A stretch of DNA of 24,473 nt from a virus, in IMG/VR virus record IMGVR_UViG_3300004369_000138, positions 1 to 24,473 of that record. One strand, given 5' to 3'. Shown piece by piece: positions 23,926 to 24,473 of the stretch; within the stretch, counting starts at the first letter, position 1; the number at the start of each line of letters is the position of its first letter. The notes under the pieces are model-generated. The model was not told where the DNA came from. It saw only the letters and a program-made list of their open reading frames with translations, and searched no databases. A program made the position numbers and the translations under genes.

Positions 23926-23994
23926 ACCCTCACTTGCGTGAGGGTTAGACTGAACAAACATCAGGAGGTATCCTGAAAAGCTACGAATGTAGCT
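23926..23994 (-). promoter_or_regulatory. Cluster of three tetraloop hairpins in leader RNA
   Basis: In 69 bases lie three perfect stems, each with a four-base loop: 23926-23945 (8 pairs, minus-strand loop GCAA), 23961-23976 (TCAGGA/TCCTGA, 6 pairs) and 23979-23994 (AGCTAC/GTAGCT, 6 pairs). The GCAA loop on a C-G closing pair is a stable GNRA tetraloop only when read leftward, supporting a minus-strand RNA. The last hairpin sits exactly where transcription from the promoter at 24000-24026 should start. The structured leader ends about 20 bases before the 34-residue gene. Confidence 0.5.
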
Positions 23995-24023
23995 AGACAA
24001 TTATACCATAAAATAAATATAAA
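23994..24023 (+). promoter_or_regulatory. Possible rightward promoter, divergent
   Basis: TAGACA (23994-23999) and TATAAA (24018-24023) are 18 bases apart, each one base from consensus, on the plus strand. A start near 24030 would begin just ahead of the nested stem at 24033. It overlaps the leftward promoter at 24000-24026, so the two could exclude each other. In DNA this AT-rich such boxes arise easily by chance. Confidence 0.25.
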
Positions 24024-24026
24024 CAA
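24000..24026 (-). promoter_or_regulatory. Predicted leftward sigma-70-like promoter
   Basis: Minus strand: perfect TATAAT (24005-24000) in the extended form TGGTATAAT, and a weak TTGTTT at 24026-24021, 15 bases upstream. The bases ATG(G/A)TATAAT are the same as at the capsid promoter at 5085-5111. Transcription would start near 23993 at the base of a hairpin and run into the zinc-ribbon gene and the late genes. Confidence 0.5.
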
Positions 24027-24032
24027 ATAAAA

Positions 24033-24102
24033 TTAGGGGGTCGCATGAGGGCGTAGGCGAAAGGAGGAAACTCCTACTATGATACGCAACCCCCTAAAAT
24101 AA
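24033..24102 (+). other. Nested stem structure with hidden ribosome-binding site
   Basis: Outer stem TTAGGGGGT (24033-24041) with ACCCCCTAA (24089-24097), nine pairs; middle stem GCGTA (24051-24055) with TACGC (24083-24087); inner stem AGGAG (24062-24066) with CTCCT (24071-24075) closed by a GAAA loop, a GNRA tetraloop when read on the plus strand. GTAGG (24053-24057) can instead pair with CCTAC (24073-24077), which excludes both the middle and inner stems. The inner stem contains AGGAGG, and an ATG at 24079 opens a seven-residue frame whose codons form the outer stem's right arm. It could be a small RNA, an attenuator, or a DNA-level structure. Confidence 0.45.
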
Positions 24103-24105
24103 TAC

Positions 24106-24125
24106 TACCACTAAATTTTGTGGTA
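24106..24125. other. Short inverted repeat
   Basis: TACCAC (24106-24111) and GTGGTA (24120-24125) pair around an eight-base AT loop. It follows the nested stem by eight bases and may be part of it or a binding site. No U-run follows on either strand, so it is not a terminator. Confidence 0.3.
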
Positions 24126-24135
24126 TGATATAGTT

Positions 24136-24231
24136 CATAGTAACAAGCAAGAGGTTCTTCCTGCTTTAAGAAAAGGACCTTTGACAATACATCAGTAAAT
24201 AAAGTGGACTAGCAGGACCATAGTAACTAGC
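24136..24231. repeat. Direct repeat pair CATAGTAAC(A/T)AGC
   Basis: Two 13-base copies at 24136-24148 and 24219-24231 differ at one base and are 83 bases apart. Between them TCCTGCT and AGCAGGA form an inverted pair. The spacing does not match the repeats further right. Function unknown. Confidence 0.35.
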
Positions 24232-24340
24232 GTAATAGGCTATTATTCCACATATTTAAATGCTACTTATTTTAGTTCATTCTGGTTTTGGGAGGGAGTG
24301 GCACAGGGTTAGCTATCTTCTCTTCTATTATTATTAATAC

Positions 24341-24412
24341 ACTATATCTAGTAGCACTATATATAGTGTTATCTGGTACATTACTATATGTAGTACCACT
24401 ATATCTTGTACC
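24341..24412. repeat. Iterated ACTATAT dyad sites
   Basis: Four related units start at 24341, 24356, 24383 and 24398, each beginning ACTATAT and most continuing with an AGTA/AGTG-like half. Spacing is 15, 27 and 15 bases, so the array is two pairs. The second unit is a perfect 14-base palindrome, CACTATATATAGTG (24355-24368), and the first and third are near-palindromes. This is the layout of a multi-site operator or an iteron-type origin. Confidence 0.5.
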
Positions 24413-24473
24413 TACTTAACAGAATATATTTAGAGGGTACATCAATAGTAATTAAGGGGTGCACATTAAACCC

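Larger units (their letters stand above)
23906..24473. other. Gene-free, structure-rich regulatory region
   Basis: A 568-base stretch at the right end with no gene I can support on either strand; frames longer than 20 codons lack ribosome-binding sites or run off the edge. It holds three small hairpins, a divergent pair of promoter-like sequences, a nested stem structure, a dyad, a direct repeat pair, and a repeat array. It probably separates leftward late transcription from another part of the genome and may hold an origin or regulator sites. No tRNA or rRNA features (conserved T-loop GGTTC...CC arms, cloverleaf) are recognised. Confidence 0.6.

Noticed and set aside
24121-24300. Possible tRNA or small stable RNA, prompted by GGTTCTTCC and paired segments
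   Set aside because: No cloverleaf with proper acceptor, anticodon and T-arm could be formed; the match to a T-arm is partial.
24405-24473. A leftward frame entering from the right edge and stopping at about 24405 (roughly 22 codons), with an internal GTG
   Set aside because: No ribosome-binding site, overlaps the repeat array, and too short to tell from chance. It might be the end of a gene beyond the window.

Overview
The window is a low-GC segment of a tailed double-stranded DNA bacteriophage genome. It carries the virion-assembly module: large terminase, portal, scaffold and major capsid protein, connector and tail proteins, and a set of large proteins that are probably packaged inside the particle. 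No integrase, repressor, tRNA, insertion sequence or CRISPR array is visible. The host cannot be read from the sequence. The overall style (AT-rich, tightly coupled genes, small zinc-ribbon and lysine-rich proteins before the terminase) resembles uncultured aquatic phages, and the gene set suggests a short-tailed (podovirus-like) virion because no tape-measure or sheath gene is seen. These last two points are inference.

All convincing genes lie on the minus strand, so the order below runs from right to left. Positions 23906-24473 hold no convincing gene but are rich in dyads, hairpins, repeats and promoter-like boxes. A leader block of tiny genes follows (23905-22955): two Cys-pair mini-proteins, a lysine-rich 26-residue peptide, a basic 85-residue protein and a basic 51-residue protein. 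Next come terminase (with a zinc-finger and helix-turn-helix-like N-terminal extension), portal, two small proteins, and a giant 2286-residue protein. A 341-residue protein, a lysozyme-fold transglycosylase, a 719-residue protein with an ADP-ribosyltransferase-like signature, and 606- and 288-residue proteins complete this run. Most of these genes overlap at TAATG or ATGA junctions or sit within a few bases of each other, so they look like one translationally coupled transcript ending near 5125.

A second unit starts at a good extended -10 promoter at 5085-5111: a roughly 160-base leader, scaffold, hairpin, major capsid protein, hairpin, connector-like protein, beta-propeller-like tail protein, and a tail protein cut off by the left edge. 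A separate promoter and two intergenic stem-loops around the capsid gene would let capsid proteins be made at a different level from the packaging and internal proteins.

The most unusual points are: (1) the large block of putative internal or ejected proteins placed between portal and scaffold, including a likely delivered ADP-ribosyltransferase; (2) a terminase that may carry its own DNA-recognition module, with no small terminase visible; (3) three predicted leftward promoters each followed at the expected transcript start by a stem-loop; and (4) a nested RNA-like structure at 24033-24097 with two competing inner stems that can hide a ribosome-binding site. Domain calls were made by eye and from memory of families; no database search was run.
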